Assembly (NCBI RefSeq): GCF_902459505.1
Contig: NC_047084.1
Span: forward strand, 315,719,963 to 315,783,962
Length of the DNA: 64,000 bases
DNA from: Geotrypetes seraphini
Taxonomy: Eukaryota > Chordata > Amphibia > Gymnophiona > Dermophiidae
Reading direction: 5' to 3'
Under the pieces are notes generated by a model. The model had not been told where the DNA came from. It did no database searches and was given only the letters and a program-made list of their open reading frames with translations. The first letter of the stretch is position 1. Each line of letters starts with the position of its first letter. Both the position numbers and the translations under genes were made by a program. Shown here piece by piece: positions 32,079-42,880 of this stretch.

Positions 32079-32985
32079 TAGTATTGCCCAATTCAGGAAA
32101 AAAAATTTCAATTCAATTCAGCCTATTGAATCAATTATTCGATTTTCCTGCCCAATTGTTTTTTTTTTTTTTTCTGAACAGCCTGGTGGGTTTATTTTGT
32201 AGCCTCTTCATCCCCTTTTCCCTCTCCTACCTACATTGGCGCTGTGGTATAAACAAAATAAACAAAAAAGACTTCCTCTCTCTTTTAGGTCCTAGTTCAC
32301 GCTTGCTGTCTAACACCAGCTCTGCCAGGATACACATTTCAAAACAGAAAATAAAATTATTTTTTCTACCTTTTGTTGTCTAGTCATTATTCAAATCTTG
32401 TTGGTACCACGCTCTAGCTGTCTTTTGATAACTTGCTTGCCAGGGTCTTCTGCCCATTTGTCATTTTCTTCTTTCTCTGTGTTAACCATCCATCTTCCAT
32501 CTCTGTCCTCCCCTTCCGTTTCCCTTCCCTCCCCCAGAGGGCTGGCATCTTTTATTTTTTTTGTCTCCATCCCTGCAGCTGTAGTGATGGACCCCACCAT
32601 CCCCAGATCCACCTTCTCTCTTTTTCTTAACTACCCTTTCATCTCTCCCTCCTTCCCCACCACCCCAGAGTTCACCATCTTTCCCATTTTCTTCCCAACT
32701 ACCCTATCCAGTATCTCTATCCTTCCCCCCTCTACACTATCCCTTGTGTCCAACTTCTCTCCCTTTCTGTTCTTTCCCTCCCTAAATCCCATTGTTCACC
32801 ATTCCTCTTCCTCTCCTCTGTTTTTAGACCCATTATTTCTTCCCCTCCCCCCCAGTCCAGCATATGCATGTCTCTTTAACCCCCCTTCCCTCCTTCTATA
32901 CCAGGTTCCCCCCCAAAGGCCTGCCCCCCCCCACAAAGGCCTCCCTATCCTCCCCTCCCGATGGCCATCCAGGCTTACCTTTTCT
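32079..32985 (-). mobile_element. MITE-like element with GGGCAGCACT-type end, truncated
   Basis: It begins TAGTATTGCCCAATTCAGGA followed by a poly(A)-like AAAAAAATTTCAATTC and the ATTCAGCCTATTGAATC block. These are the inverted counterpart of the right end of the element at 52,407-53,581. The internal pyrimidine-rich module 32,395-32,870 is also shared. The far end is missing, cut at a poly(T) of an L1 tail near 32,985. Confidence 0.75.
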
Positions 32986-33155
32986 TTCTTTCTTTTTTTT
33001 TTTTAATTCTTTATTCATTTTCAAAATTACATTAAGTGTTAAATATAATCATACACATTAACAATAAATATATCACTTAAAAACAATCATTGATACATTA
33101 CATAAATTTTTATCCCTTCCCCTTTCCCATCCCTCCCAACCATATATTCCATTAT
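32986..33155 (-). mobile_element. L1 3' tail, reverse strand
   Basis: A poly(T) near 32,990-33,003 leads into TTCTTTATTCATTTTCAAAA and TATAATCATACACATT, the reverse of an L1 3' UTR, ending in CCCATCCCTCCCAACC. It is 5' truncated and only about 170 bp long. Confidence 0.6.
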
Positions 33156-33230
33156 CCGACAGAGCTGAAGCCGAAAAAGATAAGTGTCTCATCTTAAAAT
33201 CTTTAATTTCATTAAATTATCTACTAAGGA
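33156..33230. repeat. Single-arm copy of the 28,358 foldback
   Basis: CGACAGAGCTGAAGCCGAAA through TTATCTACTAAGGA matches one arm of the palindrome at 28,358-28,568. It lies directly against the L1 tail. Confidence 0.75.
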
Positions 33231-33741
33231 ATCAAGGGGGAAACTGAACCAGGCCCACTATGCTAACCATTAAACTACCCCTCCTCCCTCAGTACTCTCC
33301 AAGAGGGAGAAAATACCCTCTTTGCTATTTATGTTGATATAGAACAAACATGAAAGAAGCTGGGTTTGTAAGCACTCTACAGATGGCTTGCAAACACAAC
33401 AGCATCAATGGCAAAATAGTCTTATTTTGTTATTGCATATCCAGAAGATAGAAAAACTAAAACTATGATATGTAACATTTACAAAATACAAGGTACAAAG
33501 AGCAGTTATATCACAGAGAAGGGCAGGAGTTAAAGTAAATGAGAAGGTCAATATTCAAACAATATAAGTGATTAAATTTGGAGCTCGTTTTCAACATTTG
33601 GGGTCAACCGCTTAACACCTCCTTCCCCTTTTTGATGTCTGGTGAAAAGTTATGGGTCTAACAGGCATTCTGATGGCGCTAACTAGATAACCATCACTGA
33701 AAGAAATATCACACAGTAGCCCAACTTACAAATAAGAGAAA
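33231..33741. other. Unassigned intron sequence
   Basis: The first 60 bp (GGGGGAAACTGAACCAGGCC) could be the remains of a SINE head. Nothing else was recognised. Confidence 0.3.
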
Positions 33742-33895
33742 GGGGATGAACTCGATATACTGCCTTTCTGTGGTTACAATCAGAGTGGTGTACATATTAT
33801 ATACTTATTATGTACTGCGGCAATGGAGGGTTAAGTGACTTGCTCAGAGTCATAAAGAGCTACAGTGAGAACTGAAATCAGTTCAATACTCCAAA
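33742..33895 (-). mobile_element. SINE, reverse strand, degraded
   Basis: ATACTGCCTTTCTGTGGT, GCAATGGAGGGTTAAGTGAC and TTGCTCAGAGTCATAAAGAG are the reverse of the SINE body seen at 12,772 and 9135. The tRNA head is decayed. Confidence 0.6.
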
Positions 33896-33951
33896 CACCC
33901 AGGGGATATATTCACTTGTTCCCTAATTAAAAGGGATTAACTTTCAATATA

Positions 33952-35711
33952 CAGTCAAACCGCGGTTTGCGAGTGTTTTGCAAGACAAGCACAACACTCG
34001 AGCAAACTTTAACTCGCAAAACGAACATTGACTCAATTAGCGAGTGAGTCCATCCCATGAACCGGCTTCTCTTCTCCTGCGGCCCACCTCCAAACCCTTA
34101 CCTCCAGCGGACACCGACACCGGATGAGAGGAGCAGGAGATTGGCAGCAGAGAGCAGTACGCACCCACAACAGGAAGTACTCCTGCGGGGTTGGGTCATG
34201 AATGTTTAAGGGCCGTAAAGTGGAACTGGGGGGGGCGGGGGAGTAAAAGGCAATTCCATGCTATCCGCCTCAGTTGGAAACAGGGCCACGGGGCTGCTCT
34301 CCGAGTCCTTCAGCTGCAGCATGCCGGCTGCGAGTCCGAGCTCCCCTCCCACCACACTGCGACCGTTTACAACCACCACCTCACTTCCAGCCTCTCTACC
34401 ATTAGCCCACGTCATGGACGTGGCTTGGTGCGTCGGGCTGGCTTCTCCACACAACGCTTTAGCCAGACGTTGGAGAGAAGCACAGGAGCTACCCCCGCCC
34501 AATACAACTTCTCCCGCTGCCAGATGGGAGTGCTTCTCCTGACGTCGCCCCAGTAATTTTGCGTGCCAGGTTTGAATATTGGCAGTGCGGTGATGGTAGC
34601 CTGATGATGAGAGCGCTTAAATGTGGAGGGGAGAAACCATCCGCCCACCGCATGAGCGCAGAGAGCTGCCGGGGGTAAGTGTGTGGCTGACATTCTTTCC
34701 TTAGTTGTGGATTAAGCTTAGCACCAGAGCCAGGTAGGTGGGTTGGCAGCGAGGGGCTGGTTTGTGCTTAGAGATAGGAAAGAAGGAGGCAGGCCAGAGG
34801 TAGAGGAAGGCTTTCTTGAGCAATAATGCACAGAGGGAGGAGCGAAAGCTGTTCGGGGGCCAGCGGCTGATGCTGTGTTCTCCGGTACGGGTGGATTAGA
34901 TGCAGAAATTCGAAGTATTGGGGTAGGGAGTACTGCAGTAGATACTGAAAGTTTGCAGGGGAGGGTAAGCTTATATTTGCAACATAGGCCTATTTTGGGG
35001 ATGTGGAACGAATTTTCCGAGTTTCCATTACTTGCTTTGGAGAAAGTTGCTTTGATATACGAGCACTTTGGATTACGAGCATGCTTCTGGAACAAATTAT
35101 GCCCGCAAATCAAGGTACACTTCTCCCTCCGTATTCGTGATTTCTGTACTCGCGGTTTCACATAATCGCGATTTTTCATCGGGTGACTCCGCCCCCCAAA
35201 ATTACATCATGATTAATGTTCCTCAGCTTCCATGATTTCTCCTACAAAATCGAAGTTCAAAAACTTTAACCCTGAAAATCGCTGGTTCACATCGTGCACA
35301 GGAAAAAACACTGCTTCCCAGCATGCATAGAGAAAATCGCTGTACAGGTATTCCAGTATTGTACTTTAAGTTTTGAACATTTCTTTTTTTCCCTGTACTG
35401 TATTGAACTTTTTTCTGTTTACCCTGAGATTTACAGTATTCAATAAATATTGTTACAGTATTCAATAAATACAGTTAATATATACAGTACTGTATCGTTA
35501 TTCCACTAACATAGTATTTAGTTGTACTGTAGTCCCTTCCATAAACCGTGAATATTAATTTTATATGTTATTCGCGGTTTTATTAACAAAACCGCTATTT
35601 TTTACAAAAAAACACGATTAACAAATACAATTCATATTCGTGGTTTTTCCATATTCGTGGCTATAGCTGGAACGTAACCCCTGCGAATATGGAGGGAGAA
35701 GTGTACCACTG
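33952..35711. mobile_element. TA-flanked non-autonomous DNA transposon (outer)
   Basis: The left end CAGTCAAACCGCGGTTTGCG and right end CAAGGTAC...CACTG are diverged inverted repeats, with TA duplicated at 33950-33951 and 35712-35713. Subterminal TTGCGAGTG / TATACGAGCACTTTGG blocks are inverted, as in Tc1/mariner or pogo-type MITEs. The inside is GC-rich and non-coding. A second element occupies 35118-35703. Confidence 0.75.
35118..35703. mobile_element. TA-flanked MITE nested in the outer element
   Basis: The termini CACTTCTCCCTCCGTATTCG and CGAATATGGAGGGAGAAGTG are perfect inverted repeats except for one or two bases. TA is duplicated at 35116-35117 and 35704-35705, inside the CAAGG-TA-CC end of the outer element. 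The inside contains GATTTCTG, CGCGGTTT and further inverted ATTCGTGG blocks. No transposase was found. Confidence 0.85.
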
Positions 35712-35713
35712 TA

Positions 35714-36449
35714 GTATTATGCTATCACAATGTATTCAGCTCACAAGGAAAGGAAGAAAGAGCCTCAAACTCCCAGCCTGCCACTGCTCATTAGCTTTCA
35801 AGCAGGCTGTATTCATGAGCTACCTCATTGGCTCAAAAACCTCTTCCTCCCTATGTTTCTTTGTTAATTTTATAACTCCCTATCAATTTTATAATTTCAT
35901 AATGAAATAATTAATTTTATAATTTATAATTTAATTATTTTATAATTTTTAAATAACTGAAATCATTCCCCAGGTTATTTGGTCACTGAACTAATTACTA
36001 GGCTCCTCCTCCAAAAATAATTTGGCTGCAAATTTATTTAGAGTTAAGTGAATAAATAAGATATTTAATCCTTAACAGATGCCAAATAAATGCCAACTCT
36101 GAAATTTACAATATGAAATAACAGGATGTCATGTAGGACCCTCCAAAATACACTACTTCACAAGTGGCTGAATGAAACAAAATATACCTTCACACAAAAA
36201 AACATTCAAAGGTAAAGCGAGCAAAAAGACTTCAAATTAATAAGGGAGAAAAAGAACCTCAGTGTTGCACAGAATAAGTGAAAGGCAATAATAGCTAACC
36301 ACCACTGGCTACCGACTACTGATATTCAAATCAGAAGAGGAAAACATCACAGGTACAAAAAAACTCCCATATATTGTAATGGATATAAATAGCACAATCC
36401 TCAATGTGGTCTGTATACATAATAAATTTTAAAACGTCCCAAAAATTCA
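35714..36449. other. Unassigned AT-rich intron sequence
   Basis: It includes an ATTTTATAATTT-rich tract at 35,868-35,955. No gene or recognised repeat. Confidence 0.35.
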
Positions 36450-36690
36450 ATATTACATTAAATTAGTGACTTTTATTCCGCCATTATCTTGTGGTGCAAG
36501 GCGGATTACCTAAGAGGTTATCTGGAACAGCAACAGAAGTCTTCAGCCACTATGGTGCCAGAATGACAGAACTTCAGCAATCTAGTAATCCCCCCCCAAA
36601 ATTCCAAAATGCTCATCGTTGAAATAAGCAGACAGTGGCCCTGTTTCGCTACTGCTGCATCAGGGGAACCTAGAACGCTGCCAACTAACA
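36450..36690 (-). mobile_element. LINE 3' tail, reverse strand
   Basis: TTACATTAAATTAGTGACTT then TTATTCCGCCATTATCTTG is the reverse of the L2-like tail at 16,600-16,650. It is followed by AAACAGGGCCACTG-type sequence in reverse at 36,635-36,665. Confidence 0.6.
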
Positions 36691-37140
36691 CACGCACAAA
36701 AGGGCCTCCAAAGGGCATGCAATCTAAATATGGAGCATTATCTAAAATGCAAGGTATCCACAATAGACAAGCACAAAAATAATTTTCCCTTGGAAAATAA
36801 ATGAAAAAAATCCTGCTGTGTTTGCCCATTTACTTTGCAACCTAACTAGCTGCAGGGGTAACTGATTCACTGTGCCTTGAATTTCTTTGCAATGAATGTA
36901 AGCTTCATCATATACTCTTCATTAGGAGTACTTTCTGAGCGGTTTACATTATAAGTTTAGCTCTAGTTTTGAGTTTAACAATAGTGTAGATTCATCCACG
37001 TGAAACAATGTTGCCTTGCAAGGAATGTTTGGGAAAACTATGTGATTTGGGAAATTTTTATATGTGCATGTTCCACCATTTCCCATAAGAAAGAAAAATG
37101 GGCCTCAGCTGAAAAAAGTGCAACCAAACTAATTTCTCTT

Positions 37141-37256
37141 AAGGTTCAGGCTTTTCAGTTTTAGCTTCTTCTCCTGTGTTGATCCTGGAACAGTTTGTCT
37201 TGTACTCAGTAATCAAATCAGCCTCAGCTAGGGTACAGTGGGAGTTCTGATGAATA
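37141..37256 (-). other. Candidate orphan terminal exon
   Basis: On the minus strand, ttttatttgccag is a good acceptor. It is followed by an open stretch reading IHQNSHCTLAEADLITEYKT and NCSRINTGEEAKTEKPEP before TAA at 37,139-37,141. Composition is coding-like. The phase does not fit splicing from the AIMP1 penultimate exon. I do not recognise the protein; it may be a chance open stretch or the remnant of a retrocopy. Confidence 0.15.
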
Positions 37257-38871
37257 CTGGCAAATAAAAGAAACCATAACTTCATATTACCTCTAAAATC
37301 ATGTATTTGTACAAAAAAAGATGTAATAAAAAAAGGATGATGTGAAAAATATCTCCACATACCTCCTGGATCTCATTAAGAAATGGGAATTGTGGCAAGC
37401 TTGCATTAGACTAGCACTGGAACCATTTTTAAAGTTTTAAAAGTGTTCTATACTATCCATTGGCTTATATTTTTATTGCCGCAACCCTCCCCAGTTACTG
37501 ACATTCAACTATCTATCCTTATTAATTTTTTTTTTAAACTTCTCCCCACTTTGGTCAGAAATCTCTCAGAAGGCACCTACAATTAAATTTTCAGTAAGGT
37601 ACAGGTGTACTTTGAAGCTTGCAGATAAGATGATGTTCAAATACAAGGTACCTGTGTACACAGTTTGAAAATTAGGTTGTCATGTAGGTAAATATATGCA
37701 AAGTACAATAGGGGTGAAAATTCAGGTATATTAATAATATGCCACTTATATATGTACTTTTTGAAAGTGTGAGGCACGAAGGTAATGAACATCCACAAAA
37801 CACTCCCCAGGTCATCTTTTTCATATAAACAAGTTTTGTGTACATTATGAACCCAAGTGTATACTTTCCAATGTCTGAAACTCTACTTACTATGAATGAT
37901 TTACATGGGTGGATTAGTCACTTGTTTGGCATGGTTAAAGTGAGCTATGCCTTCAAAAAGGGAATACAAAGTATAGAGCGATTAAAATGGAAGATAAAGA
38001 ACTTGTGTGGCCTAGGAACTGCTGGGGTTACTAACATAAGCCAAGTCCGAGTAACTCCAAGTTTCACAACTCTGTCGCCAAACAAGTATGTTAACTGCCA
38101 ACCTTAACAAAATGTTTAAAGATAAAGCTTCCAAACTTAGAATTGCGCCTTTGTAAGTGCCAGCATATTGAAAACAGAGCCGAGTCTTGTGAAACAACAT
38201 GATTGATTGTAGCTTCAGAAACAGGCATTAGGAGCGATTTCTCTAAGGAGTAGCTTGGTACGTGCAAATGTTTTTTTCATGTAAGCAACAAGTTAAAAAA
38301 CCCCAACAATATTCAAACACAGTATTAGAAATGCATTTCTGTATATAGCATATAAAAAAAACATCACATACATGGTAACTGATTTAGTTTAATCATTTTT
38401 TTATAATTTAATTTCGTTTGAAAGACAGATTGGCTCAGCTCACGCTTTTCTCTTAGAGGAAACACAGATTGGGACTTGTGAAAACGGTGAGAAAAATTGA
38501 TAAAACATAACTGTGGTAAAAAGGGCAGCAAAACTTTTCTAGAAACTTAATAGTATTGTTTGATACTGGGGAGAAATCCTAGTGACAGAAGAGAGCAAAC
38601 TGGGAAGACTGTGGCAAAAGGCAGGATGCTACGTTACAGCAAGTTGTCATCAGCTGCAGGTGCAGCCCTGTGCAAAGCCATCTTGCTTCTCCTTAGACCA
38701 AGAGAGGACAAAGGTAAACAGGGAAAGGAGATAACTAAATGTGAAACTGTAAAGAAATTATAGGCGTGCATTGAATAAAAAGGCTACTTGACAGATAGCC
38801 CAGCACTTCACACAGCACGCTTCAGCAGATCCAAACTTCCTTTGCAGCTGCTTCACCAATAGCTTAAGCTC
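37257..38871. other. Unassigned intron sequence
   Basis: No repeat family, coding exon or RNA gene was recognised on either strand. Base composition is ordinary and AT-rich. Confidence 0.4.
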
Positions 38872-39269
38872 CAAATCGTGCACTCAGCACTTGGTGCTCT
38901 ACCCCTTGGTCCGGAAAACAAAGACACTACACAAGCGTTTTCAACTAGTGTGGAATTTATTAGGCCGCAGCCATAACAGCACTATTACATCACAACTGTC
39001 ATCCATTAAGCAGAATAACCAATCAGGTATGACCACCACATGATCAGGTGCACAGCATATGCCTCTTCATCCTCTCCGAATCTGAGTTGCCGTAACAGCT
39101 TCCCCTGCTCGCTGGACCTATCCCGTTCAAGGATGTGTCCTCTCATCAGCAGTACGTTGCTGTGAAGATCAGGGCCTGGCCTCCCTGCCGTCCAAGCAAG
39201 GTGACATGCCCAATTTCCTAAGCAATGTAAAGGTGTATGTCGTTGACTCATATGCTGTGCTTACCCTCC
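38872..39269. repeat. Direct repeat block A, copy 1
   Basis: 398 bp identical by eye to 39483-39880. It contains the palindrome AGCACTTGGTGCT near one end, and on the minus strand an 81-residue frame (MSQRHTPLHCLGNWACHLAW to LIGYSA) of unknown meaning followed by AATAAA. Confidence 0.9.
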
Positions 39270-39295
39270 TTTCCAGTCTGGCTGCGACAGAAGTA

Positions 39296-39482
39296 GAGGG
39301 TGGGCGGGAGGGAAGCCGCGTCCGCCTCATGTGAAGCCGGATCGAAAGGGGCGACCTCCCCTCCGCTCACCCTAATCTATCCTACCCCCCTTCCCCCCCC
39401 CCCCCCTGCGCCTAGCCGATTGGCCCCCAAGGCTTCGGCCGATTTGTCATCGCTCCTCCCTAGGTGGTTCGGAGCTTGTTCT
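39296..39482. repeat. Direct repeat block B, copy 1
   Basis: 187 bp, about 99 percent identical to 46126-46310. It is GC-rich, with a 14-C run and, on the minus strand, GGGGGCCAATCGG containing a CCAAT box. Confidence 0.9.
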
Positions 39483-40134
39483 CAAATCGTGCACTCAGCA
39501 CTTGGTGCTCTACCCCTTGGTCCGGAAAACAAAGACACTACACAAGCGTTTTCAACTAGTGTGGAATTTATTAGGCCGCAGCCATAACAGCACTATTACA
39601 TCACAACTGTCATCCATTAAGCAGAATAACCAATCAGGTATGACCACCACATGATCAGGTGCACAGCATATGCCTCTTCATCCTCTCCGAATCTGAGTTG
39701 CCGTAACAGCTTCCCCTGCTCGCTGGACCTATCCCGTTCAAGGATGTGTCCTCTCATCAGCAGTACGTTGCTGTGAAGATCAGGGCCTGGCCTCCCTGCC
39801 GTCCAAGCAAGGTGACATGCCCAATTTCCTAAGCAATGTAAAGGTGTATGTCGTTGACTCATATGCTGTGCTTACCCTCCACTACCCGGGATAGCGAAAC
39901 CTCGCTTATCGCGGGTTCCCCCCAAGTGCTGTAGCTGCGGCCTATATGCTACCCACTGCATGGGTATGCAAAGGTACTGATAACTTTTCGTACTGAATCG
40001 CCTCAGTGTAATGAAATATACTCAACCCACTGCACGGGTTTCATCAACTGATATTTGCAAAACTTCATCAACTGATATAACTTCATTGTCTCCGCTTACT
40101 CAAGTTATGTATGCAACCCACCATATATATATGG

Positions 40135-42880
40135 CCCTGTACTGATGAGCCTAGCCAATGTAGGAGCCTAGCAAATGTACCGAGGAGGACATGCTATGTA
40201 CTGATAAGCCTAGCCAATGTAGAGCACATGCGATGTGCTGATAAGCGTTGCCAATGTACCGAGGAGCACATGCAATGTGCTGATAAGCGTTGCCAATGTA
40301 CCGGTGGCCGTGGAAGCCCCTGCTGTTAGAGCCGCTGATGTTGTATATTGCTGATATTGTGCTGCCGTAGAAGCTGCCGCTGCAGTTGAGGCCGTGGAAG
40401 CCTCTGCTGTAATAAGCCAATGTAGAGCATTTGCGATATGCTGATAAGCGTTGATAAGCGTTGCCACTGTACAGCGGAGCACATGCAATGTGCTGATGTA
40501 CCGAGCATGCAATGTGCTGATAAGCGTTGCTGATGTACCAAGGAGCACATGCAATGTGCTGATAAGCGTTGCCAATGTACCGGTGGCCGTGGAAGCCCCT
40601 GCTGTTAGAGCCGCTGATGTTGTATTGCTGATATTGTGCTGCCGTAGAAGCTGGCGCTGCAGTTGCTGATATTGTGCTGCCGTAGAAGCTGCCGCTGCAG
40701 TTGAGGCCGTGGAAGCCTCTGCTGTAATAAGCCAATGTAGAGCATTTGCGATATGCTGATAAGCGTTGATAAGCGTTGCCACTGTACAGCGGAGCACATG
40801 CAATGTGCTGATGTACCGAGCATGCAATGTGCTGATAAGCGTTGCTGATGTACCAAGGAGCACATGCAATGTGCTGATAAGCGTTGCCAATGTACCGGTG
40901 GCCGTGGAAGCCCCTGCTGTTAGAGCCGCTGATGTTGTATTGCTGATATTGTGCTGCCGTAGAAGCTGGCGCTGCAGTTGAGGCCGTGGAAGCCTCTGCT
41001 GTTGTATATTGCTGATATTGTGCTGCCGTAGAAGCTGCCGCTGCAGTTGAGGCCGTGGAAGCCTCTGCTGTTGTATATTGCTGATATTGTGCTGCCGTAG
41101 AAGCTGCCGCTGCAGTTGAGGCCGTGGAAGCCTCTGCTGTTGTATATTGCTGATATTGTGCGTAGAAGCTGCCGCTGCAGTTGAGGCCGTGGAAGCCTCT
41201 GCTGTTGTATATTGCTGATATTGTGCTGCCGTAGAAGCTGCCGCTGCAGTTGAGGCCGTGGAAGCCTCTGCTGTAATAAGCCAATGTAGAGCATTTGCGA
41301 TGTGCTGATAAGCGTTGCCAATGTACCGAGGAGCACATGCCATGTGCTGATAAGCGTTGCCACTGTACAGCGGAGCACATGCAATGTGCTGATGTACCGA
41401 GGAGCACGTGCAATGTGCTGATAAGCGTTGCCAATGTACCAAGGAGCACATGCCATGTGCTGATAAGCATTGCTACTGTACAGAGGAGCACATGCAATGT
41501 GCTGATGTACCGAGGAGCACATGCAATGTGCTGATAAGCGTTGCCGATGTACCGCGGAGCACATGCAATGTGCTGATAAGCGTTGCCAATGTACCGAGGA
41601 GCACATGCCATGTGCTGATAAATGTGCTGATGTACCGAGGAGCACATGCAATGTGCTGATAAGCGTTGCCAATGTACCGAGGAGCACATGCAATGTGCTG
41701 ATAAGCCTAGCCAATGTACCGAGGAGCACATGCAATGTGCTGATAAGCCTAGCCAATGTACAGAGGAGCGTATCCAATGCACAGAGGAGCCTATTCGATG
41801 TACTGATAAGCCTAGCACATGCAATGCGCTGATAAGCCTAGCCAATGTACAGAGGAGCGTATCCAATGTACTGATAAGCCTAGCCAATGTACAGAGGAGT
41901 ATATCTAGTGTACCGATACAGAGGAGCACATCCCATGTACTGATAAGCTTAGCCAATGTACAGAGGAGCACCTGCAATGCGCTGATAAGCCTAGGCAATG
42001 TACAGAGGAGCATATCCAATGTACCGATACAGAGGAGCACCTCCAATGTACTGATAAGCTTAGCCAATGTACAGAGGAGCATATCCAATGTACTGATAGA
42101 GGAGCATATACCGAGGAGTATATCCAATGTACTGATACCGAGGAGCACATGCAATGTGGCCTAGCCAATGTACAGAGGAGGATATCCAATGTACTGATAG
42201 AGGAGCATATCCAATGTACTGATAAGCCTAGCCAATGTACGGGGGAGCGTATCCAATGTGCTGCCTACCTAATGTACAGGGGAGCCTAGCAAATGTACAG
42301 AGGAGTATATCTAATGTACTGATGAGCCTAGCGATGTACAGAGTATCCAGAGTACAATGTACTGATAAGCCTAGCCAATGTACCGAGGAGCATATCCCCT
42401 GTACTGATAAGCCTAGCCAATGTACCGAGGAGCATATCCCATGTACTGATGAGCCTAGCCAATGTACAGAGGAGCATACCCGATGTCCTGATACAGAGGA
42501 GCATATCCAATGTACTGACGAACCTAGCCAATGTACAGAGGAGCATATTCAATGTACTGATGAACCTAGAGGAGCATATCCCATATACTGATGAACTTAG
42601 ACGATGTATAGAGGAGCATTCAATGTACGGATAAGTCTAGCAGCCTATCCAATGTACTGATAAGCCTAGGCAATGTACCGATGAGCATGTACTGATATCC
42701 CCTGTACTGATAAGCTTCGCCAATGCACAAGGGAGCATAACCAATGTACTGATGAGCCTAGCGATGTACAGGGGAGCATATCAGAGGAGCATATCCAATG
42801 TACTGATGAGCCTAGCTATGCACAGAGAATTACCGAGGAGCGTATCCAATGTACTGATGAGCCTAGCAATGCACAGAGGC
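40135..42880. repeat. 42-bp minisatellite array with higher-order structure
   Basis: Dozens of 42-bp units of two subtypes. Subtype I has GAGCACATGCAATGTGCTGA then TAAGCGTTGCC and dominates 40,200-41,700. Subtype II has GAGCATATCCAATGTACTGA then TAAGCCTAGCC and dominates 41,700-42,880. A second repeat of 69 bp (GCCGTGGAAGCCTCTGCTG then CTGCCGCTGCAGTTGAG) is interspersed and runs about five times in tandem at 40,980-41,270. All periods are multiples of three, so long frames (667 residues on the minus strand, several on plus) arise without needing selection. Confidence 0.9.

Larger units (their letters stand above)
38872..39482 (-). mobile_element. Compound element, short unit (A-B, interior missing)
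   Basis: Block A (38872-39269) and block B (39296-39482) are separated by only 26 bp. The same two blocks bound the 6.8-kb unit that follows directly at 39483, in the same orientation. The short unit is therefore an internally deleted version of the long one, placed head to tail with it. Block A on the minus strand has CTAATAAATTCC, a poly(A)-signal-like AATAAA. The family is unknown. Confidence 0.75.

Noticed and set aside
34191-34693. Overlapping frames of 93-121 codons on both strands
   Set aside because: They lie inside a GC-rich non-autonomous DNA transposon and overlap in opposite directions without any domain.
38872-39482. LTR pair interpretation of blocks A and A'
   Set aside because: A and A' are direct repeats but only 213 bp of other sequence lies between them, and B' at the far end has no A beside it. 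A tandem-unit model explains all four blocks.
40151-42154. 667-codon open frame on the minus strand across the minisatellite array, and several plus-strand frames (Cys-rich 14-residue repeats)
   Set aside because: The 42-bp and 69-bp units are multiples of three and lack stops in several frames on both strands, so long frames appear automatically. There is no start context or family match.
40135-42880. CRISPR-like array
   Set aside because: Units are contiguous with no unique spacers and the context is vertebrate intron.
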